DNA of 64,000 nucleotides from Pseudomonas fluorescens (GCF_003732425.1 NZ_MOBX01000014.1:672816-736815), one strand, 5' to 3'. Shown: positions 17,466-26,816, numbered from the stretch's first letter. Notes: a model not told the origin generated them from the letters alone. Program-made: numbers and translations.

Positions 17466-18056
17466 ATGTTCAACCGCTCTCTCTGTGCAACCCTCTCCAG
17501 CCTGCTGCTCGCCACCGTCGCGTTGCCGGCGCAAGCCAATTGGTACCTGGACGGCGAGTCGTCGCGGCTGTCGTTCGTCAGCACGAAAAACGCGAATATT
17601 TCCGAAGTGCAGCGCTTTCTGGTGCTGCACGGCAAGGTCGACCCCAACGGCCGCGCCGAAGTCGAAGTCGAGCTGGATTCGATCAACAGCGGCATCCCGC
17701 TGCGCGATGAACGCATGCGCAAAGAGCTGTTCCAGATCGAGCAATTCCCCGAAGCGACCATCACCACCCAGATCGACCTGCGCCCGATCAACGATCTGGC
17801 CCCCGGTGCGCAGCTGGAATTGCGCCTGCCGCTGACCGTCAACCTGCACGGCAAGCAACACGAATACCCCGCCGAGCTGCTGGCGACCCGTCTCGATGAC
17901 CGGCGCTTTCAAGTGGTGACGCTGGAGCCGCTGGTGATCAACGCCGAGGATTTCGATCTGGTGCCGGGGCTGGAAAGCCTGCGCAAACTCGCCGATCTGT
18001 CAGCCATCAGTCTGTCGGTACCGGTGGGTGCGGTGCTGATTTTCACGGCGCGCTGA
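17466..18056 (+). CDS. YceI-family periplasmic lipid-binding protein
   Basis: A 196-residue protein with a signal peptide cleaved after about ALPAQA, followed by a YceI lipocalin-like beta-barrel that binds polyisoprenoid-type lipids in relatives. Signature elements are NWYLDGESSRLSFVSTKNA near the mature N-terminus, VELDSINSGIPLRDERM, and the LPLTVNLHGK strand. ATG 17466 was preferred over an upstream frame start because it begins the signal peptide. It ends one base before the clsB start (TGAC ATG), implying co-transcription. Confidence 0.88.
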   Translation: MFNRSLCATLSSLLLATVALPAQANWYLDGESSRLSFVSTKNANISEVQRFLVLHGKVDPNGRAEVEVELDSINSGIPLRDERMRKELFQIEQFPEATITTQIDLRPINDLAPGAQLELRLPLTVNLHGKQHEYPAELLATRLDDRRFQVVTLEPLVINAEDFDLVPGLESLRKLADLSAISLSVPVGAVLIFTAR

Positions 18057-18057
18057 C

Positions 18058-19215
18058 ATGCGCGGCGCGGTGTTTCCGTGGCGCGATGGCAACCGCTTCG
18101 AGCTGTTGATCGACGGCCCGCAATTCTTTCCGCGTATGCTCGAGCAGATTGCCGGCGCGCAGGAGCAGATCGAACTCGAGTTGTATCTGGTCGAGGCCGG
18201 CGCCTGTGCCGAAACCATCGTGCAAGCGTTGGTGCTGGCCGCCGAGCGTGGCGTGCGCGTGCGTTGCCTGTTCGATGATTACGGCAGCCTCGCGTTTACG
18301 CTCAACCTGCGTCAGCGCCTGACGCACGCCGGGGTCGAACTGCGTTTCTACAATCGCCTGAACTGGCGGCGCTGGGTCGGTAATTTCTATCGCGATCACC
18401 GCAAGCTGTTGCTGGTCGATCAGCATCTGGCGGTGGTCGGCGGTACTGGCGTCACCGATGAATTCTGGACGCCGGGCCACGACACCAGCGAGTGGCACGA
18501 GGTGATGGTCGAGATCAGCGGCCCGCTGGTGATCGACTGGCAATTGCTGTTTGATCGTCAGTGGATCGCCAATCGTTATCGCCGCGCCTGGCGCCCGGCC
18601 GCGCATTTCGGTCTGCCACGTTTACCGCGAGTGCCGGACAAGGGCGAGGGCATGGGCCGCGTGGCGTATGCCGACGCCCGCCAGCATCGCGACATTCTGC
18701 AGTCGTTGTTTCGAGCGTTGAACAGCGGGCAAAAACGCATCTGGATGGCCACGCCGTACTTCCTGCCGACCTGGAAAATCCGCCGCTCCCTGCGCAAGGC
18801 TGCCGCGCGCGGAGTCGATGTGCGACTGCTGCTGACCGGGCCGCGCACTGATCACCCATCGGTGCGTTACGCCGGGCATCGTTATTACCCGCGACTGCTC
18901 AAAGCCGGGGTGCAGATCTTCGAATACCAGCCGTGCTTTCTGCATTTGAAAATGGTGCTGGTGGATGATTGGGTGAGCATCGGTTCGTGCAACTTCGATC
19001 ACTGGAACCTGCGCTTCAATCTGGAGGCGAATCTGGAGGCGCTGGACCCGTCGTTGACGGCAGCGGTAGAGGCGAGTTTTGTGAAGGACTTCGGGCTGAG
19101 TCAGCAGGTGAGTCTGGAGGAGTGGCAGCGCCGGCCGTTGTGGCGGCGGGTGAAGCAGCGGGTGTGGGGGTGGGTGGATCGCTTGGTCGTCAATATCCTC
19201 GACCGCCGCGGGTAG
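18058..19215 (+). CDS. clsB: Cardiolipin synthase B-type phospholipase D family protein
   Basis: A 385-residue member of the phospholipase D superfamily that joins phospholipids to form cardiolipin in the inner membrane. It has both HKD motifs: HRKLLLVD with His114, Lys116 and Asp121, and HLKMVLVD with His296, Lys298 and Asp303; a GSCNFDHWNLRFNLE tail follows the second, as in ClsB. It lacks the N-terminal transmembrane helices of ClsA. It starts two bases after the yceI stop. Confidence 0.88.
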   Translation: MRGAVFPWRDGNRFELLIDGPQFFPRMLEQIAGAQEQIELELYLVEAGACAETIVQALVLAAERGVRVRCLFDDYGSLAFTLNLRQRLTHAGVELRFYNRLNWRRWVGNFYRDHRKLLLVDQHLAVVGGTGVTDEFWTPGHDTSEWHEVMVEISGPLVIDWQLLFDRQWIANRYRRAWRPAAHFGLPRLPRVPDKGEGMGRVAYADARQHRDILQSLFRALNSGQKRIWMATPYFLPTWKIRRSLRKAAARGVDVRLLLTGPRTDHPSVRYAGHRYYPRLLKAGVQIFEYQPCFLHLKMVLVDDWVSIGSCNFDHWNLRFNLEANLEALDPSLTAAVEASFVKDFGLSQQVSLEEWQRRPLWRRVKQRVWGWVDRLVVNILDRRG

Positions 19216-19219
19216 AGCG

Positions 19220-19305
19220 AGATCAAAAGATCGCAGCCTGCGGCAGCTCCTACAGGGTGTACACCATCCCAATGTAGGAGCTGCCGAAGGCTGCGATCTT
19301 TTGCT
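19220..19305. repeat. REP/BIME palindrome, type A
   Basis: Arms GATCAAAAGATCGCAGCCTGCGGCAGCTCCTACA and TGTAGGAGCTGCCGAAGGCTGCGATC separated by GGGTGTACACCATCCCA. It lies between the convergent clsB and bglX stops. Confidence 0.9.
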
Positions 19306-19313
19306 TTTAGCGG

Positions 19314-21605
19314 TTACAGCAATTCAAAGCTCTGCTGCGTCACGTCCTGGGAATCCAGGCCGATCTGCACGTTGAACTTGCCAGGCTCGGCGGCGTATTT
19401 GAGCTGGGCGTTGTAGAACTTCAGGTCATCCTCGCTGATGGTGAAGTGCACGACTTTCTGTTCGCCGGCCTTGAGCATGATTTTCTGGAAGTTCTTCAGT
19501 TCTTTCACCGGGCGGATCATCGAGCCGGTGACGTCCTGAATGTACAACTGCACCACGGTTTCACCGTCACGCTTGCCGGTGTTCTTCACCATGACGCTGG
19601 CGTCGAGTTTGCCGGTGGCGTTCAAGGTGGTCGACGACAGCGCCATGTCGCTCAGGGCGAATTGGGTGTAGCTCAGGCCATAACCGAACGGGAATAGCGG
19701 CCCCGTGGTGTCATCGAAATACTGCGACGTGTAGTTGCCCGGTTTGCCCGGTGTGAACGGCCGGCCAATGCTCAGGTGGTTGTAGTACGTCGGGATCTGG
19801 CCGACGGAGCGCGGGAAGGTCACCGGCAGTTTGCCCGACGGGTTGTAGTCGCCGAACAGCACATCAGCGATGGCGTTGCCGCCTTCGGTACCGCTGAACC
19901 AGGTTTCCAGAATCGCGTCAGCCGACTGGTTCTCTTCGAGAATGGTCAGTGGGCGGCCGTTCATCAGCACCAGCACCAGCGGTTTGCCGGTGGCTTTCAG
20001 CGCGCGGATCAGCTCGCGCTGGTTTTCCGGGATGTTCAGGTCGGTGCGGCTGGAGGATTCGTGGGACATGCCACGGGATTCGCCGACTGCCGCGACGATC
20101 ACGTCAGCATCCTTGGCAGCTTTCACCGCTTCGTCGATCAGCACGTTGGCCGGGCGCGGGTCATCGACCACTTCCGGGGCATCGAAGTTGAGGAAGTTCA
20201 GGTAGTCGAGGACTTTCTTGTCGCTGGTGATGTTGGCGCCACGGGCGTAGATCAGGTTCGCCTTGTCGCCGATCACCGAACTCATGCCGTCGAACAGGGT
20301 GACCGACTGCGCCGGACGCCCGGCGGCGGCCCAACTGCCCATCATGTCGATCGGCGCCTTGGCCAACGGACCGACCAGCGCGACTTTTGCGTCTTTCTTC
20401 AGCGGCAGGGTTTCGTTCTGGTTCTTCAGCAGCACCAGACTGCGACGCGCCACTTCACGGGCCTCGGCGCGGTGCAGACGGCTGTCAGCGTAGGTGTCGG
20501 CCGGATCGTCCTCAGCCTTGCCGATGCGCAGGTACGGGTCTTTGAACAGGCCCATGTCGTACTTGGCCGCGAGCACTTCACGCACGGCATTGTCGATGTC
20601 CTTCTGTTCGATCTCGCCGGACTTGAGCAGCCCCGGCAGCTCTTTGCCGTACAGGGTGTCGTTCATGCTCATGTCGATGCCGGCCTTGATCGCCAGCTTC
20701 GCCGCTTCACGACCGTCGCGGGCGACGCCGTGCTTGATCAGTTCGAAGATCGCGCCGTGGTCGCTGACCGCCAGGCCCTTGAAGCCCCAGTCTTTGCGCA
20801 ACAGATCATTCATCAGCCAGGTGTTGGCGGTGGCCGGAATGCCGTTGATCGAGTTCAGCGCGACCATCACACCGCCAGCGCCGGCATCGATCGCCGCGCG
20901 GTACGGTGGCAGGTAGTCCTGGTACATCTTCACCGGGCTCATGTCGACGGTGTTGTAGTCGCGACCGCCCTCAACCGCGCCGTACAGGGCGAAGTGCTTG
21001 ACGCTGGCCATGATGCTGTCGGCCGCGCTCGGGGTGGCGCCCTGATAGGCGCGGACCATAACGCCGGCGATGCGCGAAGTCAGGTAGGTGTCTTCACCGA
21101 AACCTTCGGAACTGCGGCCCCAGCGCGGGTCACGCGAGATGTCGACCATCGGCGCGAAGGTGATGTCGAGGCTGTCGGCAGCGGCTTCCTTGGCGGCAAC
21201 GCGCCCGGACTGGCCGATCGCGTCCATGTCCCAGCTCGAGGCGAGGGCCAGTGGAATCGGGAAAATCGTACGGTGACCGTGGATCACGTCGTACGCAAAA
21301 AACATCGGAATCTTCAGGCGGCTGCGCATGGCCGCGTCCTGCATCGGCCGGTTTTCCGGGCGGGTGATCGAGTTGAACGTGCCGCCGATGTTGCCGGCGG
21401 CGATTTCCTTGCGGATCAACTCGCGAGGCATTTCCGGGCCGATGCTGATCAGGCGCAACTGGCCGATCTTTTCATCGAGGGTCATCTGGCTCATCAGGTT
21501 GCTGATGAACGCGTCCTTGTTTTCCAGGGGTACCGGGGTCGTGGCGGCCAATACTTGATGACTGGCCAGGCTGACGAACAGACCCAGCAAACACAGCTTC
21601 TTCAT
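19314..21605 (-). CDS. bglX: Periplasmic beta-glucosidase, GH3 family (BglX)
   Basis: A 763-residue secreted glycoside hydrolase family 3 enzyme that removes beta-linked glucose from oligosaccharides. From ATG 21605 it has a signal peptide (CLLGLFVSLASHQVLA), the N-terminal (beta/alpha)8 domain with MSQMTLDEKIGQLR and the nucleophile region GLAVSDHGA, the alpha/beta sandwich domain (LPLKKDAKVALVGPLA, GRPLTILEENQ), and a fibronectin-type C-terminal domain. Length matches E. coli BglX (about 765). It is monocistronic on the reverse strand. Confidence 0.93.
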   Translation of the reverse strand: MKKLCLLGLFVSLASHQVLAATTPVPLENKDAFISNLMSQMTLDEKIGQLRLISIGPEMPRELIRKEIAAGNIGGTFNSITRPENRPMQDAAMRSRLKIPMFFAYDVIHGHRTIFPIPLALASSWDMDAIGQSGRVAAKEAAADSLDITFAPMVDISRDPRWGRSSEGFGEDTYLTSRIAGVMVRAYQGATPSAADSIMASVKHFALYGAVEGGRDYNTVDMSPVKMYQDYLPPYRAAIDAGAGGVMVALNSINGIPATANTWLMNDLLRKDWGFKGLAVSDHGAIFELIKHGVARDGREAAKLAIKAGIDMSMNDTLYGKELPGLLKSGEIEQKDIDNAVREVLAAKYDMGLFKDPYLRIGKAEDDPADTYADSRLHRAEAREVARRSLVLLKNQNETLPLKKDAKVALVGPLAKAPIDMMGSWAAAGRPAQSVTLFDGMSSVIGDKANLIYARGANITSDKKVLDYLNFLNFDAPEVVDDPRPANVLIDEAVKAAKDADVIVAAVGESRGMSHESSSRTDLNIPENQRELIRALKATGKPLVLVLMNGRPLTILEENQSADAILETWFSGTEGGNAIADVLFGDYNPSGKLPVTFPRSVGQIPTYYNHLSIGRPFTPGKPGNYTSQYFDDTTGPLFPFGYGLSYTQFALSDMALSSTTLNATGKLDASVMVKNTGKRDGETVVQLYIQDVTGSMIRPVKELKNFQKIMLKAGEQKVVHFTISEDDLKFYNAQLKYAAEPGKFNVQIGLDSQDVTQQSFELL

Positions 21606-21865
21606 GAATAGTTTTCTCAAGGGCCGAAGCGGCAATGCAACGCCGGCCAGCCAAAATTTAGGGAGCGACTATTGTTGTTCGGGTACAGGCTCAAAGAACC
21701 AGAGCCAAAACGGCAGCCAACACTTGGCAGCATGATCACGCAGGGCACTTTTTAGCCCATTGCCCCGTCGTAATCCAGCGACGCGGCCGATTATGCCCCA
21801 AGAGCCCGCTGAGAAGGTTTCGCGCTCGGTTTTTAAAATGATATGTGCCAAGGAGCATCACTGCG

Positions 21866-22474
21866 ATGAATGCAAGTCCAACCTATCGTTCACGTTTGCA
21901 GGTCGCCACATTGTTGGTGCTGGCCACACTGCTGACCGCGTGCGGCATCAACAATATCCCGACCCTCGACGAACAGGCCAAAGCCGCGTGGGGGCAGGTG
22001 CAGAACCAGTACCAGCGCCGCGCCGACCTGATTCCCAATCTGGTGGAAACGGTGAAGGGTTACGCCGCTCATGAGCAGGAAACGTTGACCGCTGTGATCG
22101 AGGCGCGGGCGAAAGCGACGTCGATTCAGGTTGACGCCAGCACCCTCGACAATCCCGAGAAGCTCAAGCAGTTCCAGCAGGCGCAGGATCAACTGACCGG
22201 CGCATTGAGCCGCTTGATGGTGGTCTCCGAGCGTTATCCGGACCTGAAAGCCAACCAGAACTTCCTCGCCCTGCAATCGCAGCTGGAAGGCACGGAAAAC
22301 CGCATTGCCGTGGCACGCCGCGATTTCATTCTGGCGGTGCAGAAATACAACACCGAGATCCGCACCTTCCCCGGTCGCCTCTGGCACAGCGTGATGTACA
22401 GCGATCTGCCGATTCGCGAAACCTTCGAAGCCACCACGCCGGATGCCGATAAGGCACCCCAGGTCAAATTCTGA
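21866..22474 (+). CDS. lemA: LemA-family lipoprotein
   Basis: A 202-residue protein with a lipoprotein signal (VLATLLTAC, Cys about residue 26) and a LemA helical-bundle domain containing the family segment QVQNQYQRRADLIPNLVETVKGYA. AAGGAGC precedes the chosen ATG at 21866. LemA is commonly followed by TPM-domain proteins, as here: two lie immediately downstream on the same strand. The molecular role is not firmly established; membrane-stress or protein quality control is suggested for the group. Confidence 0.92.
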   Translation: MNASPTYRSRLQVATLLVLATLLTACGINNIPTLDEQAKAAWGQVQNQYQRRADLIPNLVETVKGYAAHEQETLTAVIEARAKATSIQVDASTLDNPEKLKQFQQAQDQLTGALSRLMVVSERYPDLKANQNFLALQSQLEGTENRIAVARRDFILAVQKYNTEIRTFPGRLWHSVMYSDLPIRETFEATTPDADKAPQVKF

Positions 22475-22485
22475 GAACACACCTG

Positions 22486-22573
22486 TGTAGGAGCTGCCGA
22501 AGGCTGCGATCTTTTGACGTTGGTTGGTAAAAAAACAAGATCAAAAGATCGCAGCCTTCGGCAGCTCCTACAA
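22486..22573. repeat. REP/BIME palindrome, type A, inside the lemA-tpm operon
   Basis: Arms TGTAGGAGCTGCCGAAGGCTG and complement, with AAAAACAAGATCAAAAGATC in the centre. It separates lemA from the first TPM gene, and the ribosome-binding site of that gene follows about 10 bases later, so the stem could change their relative expression. Confidence 0.88.
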
Positions 22574-22594
22574 GGGGATCGGTGGGGGGTATTC

Positions 22595-23350
22595 ATGCGC
22601 GTGTTGAAAATGGGCCTGGTGCTGATGCTGTGGCTGTTCGCCGTCAGCGCCCGGGCCGAGTTGACGTTCCCGGCGCTGAGCGGGCGGGTGGTGGACGAAG
22701 CGCAGATGCTCGAGCCGTCGGTGCGTGCGCAACTGAGCCAGCAATTGCAGGCCCACGAGCAGGCAACCGGCGAGCAGTTGGTTGTGGTCACGCTGCCGGA
22801 TCTGCAAGGCACGACCATTGAGGACTTTGGCGTTCAACTCGGGCGCCATTGGGCCATCGGGCAAAAGGACAAGAACAACGGCGCGCTGCTGATCGTCGCC
22901 CGTGACGAGCGCAAACTGCGCATCGAAGTCGGTTATGGTCTGGAAGACCGGCTCACCGATGCGCAGACTTCAGTGATCATCCATCAAGTGATCACCCCTG
23001 CATTCAAGAGCGGCAATTTCAGCAAAGGCATCAGCGACGGCGTGGCGGCGATGCTGGTGGTGCTCGGCGGTAATCCGCTCGACGAGCCGTCGACGGTGTA
23101 TGAATCGAGCGGTGATCCGTCCGATGATTTCATTTCGCGGCATCCGGGATTGTTCGTGTTTTTGGTGATGTTGTTCATCCTGACGGTGTTTGTCTGCCAG
23201 ATGCTCGGTATCCTGCCTGCCGGCCGGGGTGGCTCCGGAGGAGGGGGCGGCTTTGGCGGTGGTGGCGGTTTTGGCGGCGGCGGTGGAGGCGGAGGCTTCA
23301 GCGGCGGCGGGGGCAGTTTCGGCGGCGGTGGTTCGTCCGGCGGCTGGTGA
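22595..23350 (+). CDS. TPM-domain membrane protein with Gly-rich tail (YgcG family)
   Basis: A 251-residue protein: signal peptide or anchor (GLVLMLWLFAVSARA), a TPM domain (residues about 20-155, VDEAQMLEPSVRAQL and ...LLIVARDERKLRIEVGYGLE), one transmembrane helix (FVFLVMLFILTVFVCQML), and a C-terminal tail almost entirely Gly with Phe and Ser. The glycine tail is typical of bacterial TPM/YgcG proteins. The start at 22595 follows GGTGGGGGG and begins the signal peptide. Second gene of lemA-tpm-tpm. Confidence 0.9.
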   Translation: MRVLKMGLVLMLWLFAVSARAELTFPALSGRVVDEAQMLEPSVRAQLSQQLQAHEQATGEQLVVVTLPDLQGTTIEDFGVQLGRHWAIGQKDKNNGALLIVARDERKLRIEVGYGLEDRLTDAQTSVIIHQVITPAFKSGNFSKGISDGVAAMLVVLGGNPLDEPSTVYESSGDPSDDFISRHPGLFVFLVMLFILTVFVCQMLGILPAGRGGSGGGGGFGGGGGFGGGGGGGGFSGGGGSFGGGGSSGGW

Positions 23351-23383
23351 TCTCAGAAGAATAATGAGCAGGCACTTTTCAAC

Positions 23384-24001
23384 ATGGCACTACTGACCGA
23401 ACACGAACAACGCAAGGTCGCCGAGGCGATTGCCCGGGTCGAGCGCGACACCGATGCCGAACTGGTGACGGTGCTCGCTGCCCGCGCCGATGACTACGCG
23501 TACATCCCGCTGTTGTGGGCGAGCCTCTTGGCCTTGGTGGTGCCCGGCGTCGTGCACTACCTGACCGGCTGGCTGACCATGCACAGCCTGCTGTTGGTGC
23601 AGTGGATCAGTTTTGTCGTGCTGTGCCTGCTGTTTCGCTTGCCCAAAGTCACCTCTCACCTGATCCCGCGCCATGTGCGGCACTGGCGCGCCTCGAACCT
23701 GGCGCGGCGGCAGTTTCTCGAACAGAACCTGCATCACACGGTGGGCGGCACCGGCATGCTGATTTTTGTCTGTGAGGCTGAACGGTATGTGGAGATTCTG
23801 GTGGATGAAGGGATTTCCAAAAGGCTGGACAATAAAACCTGGGATTCGATTGTTGCAGCGTTTACCGAACAGGTGAGGCAGGGGCGCACGCTGGAGGGGT
23901 TTGTCACCTGTATCGAAGCGTGTGGTGAGTTGCTGAAAGTGCATGTGCCGGTGACGCAGGTGAGGAATGAGTTGCCGAATCGGTTGGTGGTGTTGGGCTG
24001 A
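23384..24001 (+). CDS. TPM-domain protein, second copy
   Basis: A 205-residue protein with an N-terminal TPM-like half (LTEHEQRKVAEAIARVERDTDAELVTVLAAR), two transmembrane helices (residues about 40-60 and 70-90), and a cytoplasmic or periplasmic half with GTGMLIFVCEAERYVEILVDEGI. It lies 33 bases downstream of the Gly-tailed TPM gene, on the same strand, and completes the lemA-tpm-tpm group. No signal peptide was seen. Confidence 0.85.
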   Translation: MALLTEHEQRKVAEAIARVERDTDAELVTVLAARADDYAYIPLLWASLLALVVPGVVHYLTGWLTMHSLLLVQWISFVVLCLLFRLPKVTSHLIPRHVRHWRASNLARRQFLEQNLHHTVGGTGMLIFVCEAERYVEILVDEGISKRLDNKTWDSIVAAFTEQVRQGRTLEGFVTCIEACGELLKVHVPVTQVRNELPNRLVVLG

Positions 24002-24028
24002 AGTAATTTCTCCTGTTTTAGATCCAAA

Positions 24029-24241
24029 CCCTCACCCCAGCCCTTCCCAGAGGGAGAGGGGGTCGACCGAGGTGTCTTGCGCTCGACATCGACCTGAAAG
24101 ACCGAGTCGATTATGGATTAACGGATACCGTTGAATTTATCGCTTCTGATACCTGAGATCGGCTCGGTATTTCAGGTCGGCGTAACTCTTAAAAACACCT
24201 CGGTCAGTCCCCTCTACCTCTGGGAGGGGCTAGGGTGAGGG
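24029..24241. repeat. 213-bp long-armed palindromic element (MITE-like)
   Basis: The ends CCCTCACCCCAGCCC (24029) and GGGCTAGGGTGAGGG (24227-24241 region) are inverted repeats, followed inward by matching GAGGTGTCTT / AAAACACCTC and CGACCTGAAA / TTTCAGGTCG blocks. The arms are about 75 bases each with a centre rich in A/T (TTATGGATTAACGGATACC). It carries no gene. Similar CCCTCACCCCAGCCC ends occur as intergenic repeats in Pseudomonas, as far as I recall. It fills the gap between tpm and the methyltransferase gene. Confidence 0.85.
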
Positions 24242-24343
24242 CCGCTTTAACCAACCGTTCGGTAAATAAGAGCGTGTCCCCGACCCCCATCCCCCCTAAA
24301 ATACCCGCCATTCCCGATTTCGCCCGTCCGAGGCCGCTTTTCC

Positions 24344-25561
24344 ATGTCCGTTACTGCCCCGTCCATCAAGCCTGCGCCCGATCACCACGCCCAGTTCATC
24401 GAGCTGCTGCAAACCAGCCTCGAACAGAACGGCTTCATCAAACTGGTGTTGGCCAAGTACGTCGGTGAAGAGGCGGATCTGCAGCGGGTCATCATCAAAC
24501 CGGTGACCGTCAAAGCGCAGCCAAACCTGTCGTTCGTCTATCGCTACAAAACCCGCGACATCACCAAAAACTTGCCGTTGGTTGAAGGTGTGGCGGCGAT
24601 TGCCGCGTTGTTGCCGGCCTCGTTCAAGAACGCGCATTTGCTCGCGCTGACCGACGAAGCGCAGCTGGAATACAGCAAAAAGGGCAAGAGCTCGCTGTTC
24701 AAGAGCAAACCTCAGCAATTGCGTGAGGCACCGTCGGCCGAGCACAACCGTGAGAAAAACCGCTTCCTTGAGTTGAGCCGGCCATTCCTCAAGGACCTGG
24801 GCGTGACCAACGCGCAACATGAGCTGATCCCGGCGATGTCGCGCAAGTGGAAGCAGATCAACAAGTTCATCGAAGTGTTCAGCCATGCGCTGACCTCGTC
24901 GCCGCTGGCGCTGGACAAACCGGTGCGCGTGGCGGATTTCGGTTCGGGCAAGGGTTACCTGACGTTCGCGATTCACGATTACCTGCGCAACACGCTCAAG
25001 GCTGAGGGCGAGGTCACCGGCGTCGAGCTGCGCGAAGAAATGGTCAACCTGTGCAACGCCGCCGCGGCAAAACTCGATCATCCGGGGCTGGTGTTCAAGT
25101 GCGGTGACGTGCGCAGCGTGGCGCCGAGCGAGCTGGACGTGATGATTGCCCTGCATGCCTGCGACATCGCCACCGACTACGCGATACACACCGGCATCCG
25201 CTCGGGCGCGTCGATCATCATGTGCTCGCCGTGCTGCCACAAACAGATCCGCCTGCAGATCCAGAGCCCGGCGTTGCTCAAACCGATGCTGCAATACGGT
25301 TTGCACCTGGGCCAGCAGGCGGAAATGGTCACCGACAGTCTGCGCGCGTTGTTCCTTGAGGCCTGTGGTTATGAGACCAAGGTCTTCGAGTTCATCTCGC
25401 TGGAACACACCAACAAGAACAAGATGATTCTGGCGGTGAAACGCGCCGAGCCGGTGGACCCGGCGCAGTTGTTGGTGAAGATTCAGGAATTGAAAGACTT
25501 CTACAACATCAGCGAGCACTGCCTGGAAACCCTGCTGCGCGCGGACGGTTTCCTAGCCTGA
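24344..25561 (+). CDS. SAM-dependent methyltransferase, Trm13/GSTCD-like (Methyltransf_32 type)
   Basis: A 405-residue cytoplasmic protein with an unfamiliar N-terminal half (about residues 1-160) and a methyltransferase domain. The SAM-binding motif is VADFGSGKGYL (about residues 198-208), then TGVELREEMVNL, ALHACDIATDYAI and SPCCHKQIR. The HACD-ATD and PCCH motifs are those of the Methyltransf_32 group that includes GSTCD and resembles Trm13 tRNA methyltransferases. RNA methylation is therefore possible, not shown. Stands alone between repeats. Confidence 0.8.
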   Translation: MSVTAPSIKPAPDHHAQFIELLQTSLEQNGFIKLVLAKYVGEEADLQRVIIKPVTVKAQPNLSFVYRYKTRDITKNLPLVEGVAAIAALLPASFKNAHLLALTDEAQLEYSKKGKSSLFKSKPQQLREAPSAEHNREKNRFLELSRPFLKDLGVTNAQHELIPAMSRKWKQINKFIEVFSHALTSSPLALDKPVRVADFGSGKGYLTFAIHDYLRNTLKAEGEVTGVELREEMVNLCNAAAAKLDHPGLVFKCGDVRSVAPSELDVMIALHACDIATDYAIHTGIRSGASIIMCSPCCHKQIRLQIQSPALLKPMLQYGLHLGQQAEMVTDSLRALFLEACGYETKVFEFISLEHTNKNKMILAVKRAEPVDPAQLLVKIQELKDFYNISEHCLETLLRADGFLA

Positions 25562-25588
25562 CACTGACTGAGCTTGAAATGCAAACCC

Positions 25589-25673
25589 TGTAGGAGCTGC
25601 CGCAGGCTGCGATCTTTTGATTTTGACCTTAAAAACAAGATCAAAAGATCGCAGCCTGCGGCAGCTCCTACAA
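25589..25673. repeat. REP/BIME palindrome, type A
   Basis: Arms GTAGGAGCTGCCGCAGGCTGC and complement with TTTTGACCTTAAAAACAAGATC in the centre; between convergent methyltransferase and EamA genes. Confidence 0.9.
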
Positions 25674-25683
25674 GGGAATGTGT

Positions 25684-26574
25684 TTAGGCTGTGGCAGGTT
25701 GGGCAGGGCGCACGGCGGTTTTGCGGCCGAGCATGACCGTTGCGATGACACCGCAGGCAAACACCCAAGTGATCGGCTCGACATGTTCACCAAAGAACAG
25801 CGCCGAAAATGCGATGGTGAAGAAGATCTGCAGCAACTGGATCTGACTGACCCGGGCGATGCCACCCATGGCCAGCCCGGCGTACCAGGCGAAGAAGCCG
25901 AGAAACTGCGAGAACAACGCGACATAACCAAACGCCCACCAGGTCTTGGCTGACACCGCGCCCTGATGTTGCAGGGCCAGATACAGCACCGGCCCGATCA
26001 ACAGCGGCGTCGACAGCACCAGCGCCCAGCAGATCACCTGCCAGCCGCCCATCTCCTTGGCCAAGCGGCCGCCCTCGGCGTAACCCAGTCCACCGACCGC
26101 AATCGCACCGAGCATCAGCAAATCACCCGCTTGAATACTGCCGGCTCCGGTGTACAACGCATAACCGAGGACCAACGCACTGCCCAACGCCGCGCAGGCC
26201 CAGAAGGCTTTTGACGGCCGCTCATGGGACAACCACGCGGCATACAGCGCCACGCACAGTGGTTGCAGTCCGTTGACCAAGGCACCGTGGGATGCCGGCA
26301 ACGTCTGCATGGCCCACGCCGACAACACCGGAAAACCCAGAATCACCCCGGCGATGACCAGGCTCAGGCCTTTGACTTGCTGCCAGGTTGGCCATTTCTC
26401 GCGCCGCCACAACAGCAGCAGCGCCGCCGGAATCGCCGCGAACAACGCGCGACCCAAACCGTTGAGCAGCGGATGCAGTTCCTGCACCACGATGCGGGTG
26501 AAGGGCAGGGTGAGGCTGAAAATCACCACGCCGAGCAGGCCGAGGGCCATGCCGGTGTTTTCGCGCGAGGACAT
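25684..26574 (-). CDS. EamA-family drug/metabolite exporter
   Basis: A ten-helix inner-membrane transporter of 296 residues, with two EamA repeats (residues about 8-140 and 155-285). ATG 26574 was used; the open frame upstream to 26742 crosses a REP. Typical pieces are VIFSLTLPFTRIVVQEL at the start of the first repeat and HGALVNGLQPLCVALYAA; the second repeat has ARVSQIQLLQIFFTIAFSALFFGE. Substrate unknown; relatives export amino acids or metabolites. Convergent with the methyltransferase gene. Confidence 0.85.
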   Translation of the reverse strand: MSSRENTGMALGLLGVVIFSLTLPFTRIVVQELHPLLNGLGRALFAAIPAALLLLWRREKWPTWQQVKGLSLVIAGVILGFPVLSAWAMQTLPASHGALVNGLQPLCVALYAAWLSHERPSKAFWACAALGSALVLGYALYTGAGSIQAGDLLMLGAIAVGGLGYAEGGRLAKEMGGWQVICWALVLSTPLLIGPVLYLALQHQGAVSAKTWWAFGYVALFSQFLGFFAWYAGLAMGGIARVSQIQLLQIFFTIAFSALFFGEHVEPITWVFACGVIATVMLGRKTAVRPAQPATA

Positions 26575-26688
26575 GATGGTGGACCGAAAGTGAAGGTGGC
26601 TGGGAATGACCTTCATCAAGCCATAAACCTTGGCCTTCTGGCTGTTACAGCTAGACACAGACTTATCCGTACAGTTGCGGGAATCCCT

Positions 26689-26816
26689 GTGGCGAGGGAA
26701 CTTGCTCCCGCTGGGTGGCGAAGCCGCCCCAAAAACAGCCAATGCGGTCTGTCAGTTGAACCGTATCAAGCGATTCGGGAGCGCTGCTCCAGCGGGAGCG
26801 AGCTCCCTCGCCACAG
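26689..26816. repeat. REP/BIME palindrome, type C
   Basis: TGTGGCGAGGGAACTTGCTCCCGCTGG and AGCGGGAGCGAGCTCCCTCGCCACAG arms, with a longer degenerate centre (GGCGAAGCCGCCCCAAAAACAG). It lies in the divergent region between the EamA gene and the DJ-1 gene. Confidence 0.85.

Noticed and set aside
19776..21611. 611-residue open frame on the strand opposite bglX
   Set aside because: It is a shadow of the bglX codon bias in a high-GC gene; no ribosome-binding site, no recognisable domain, and bglX itself is complete.
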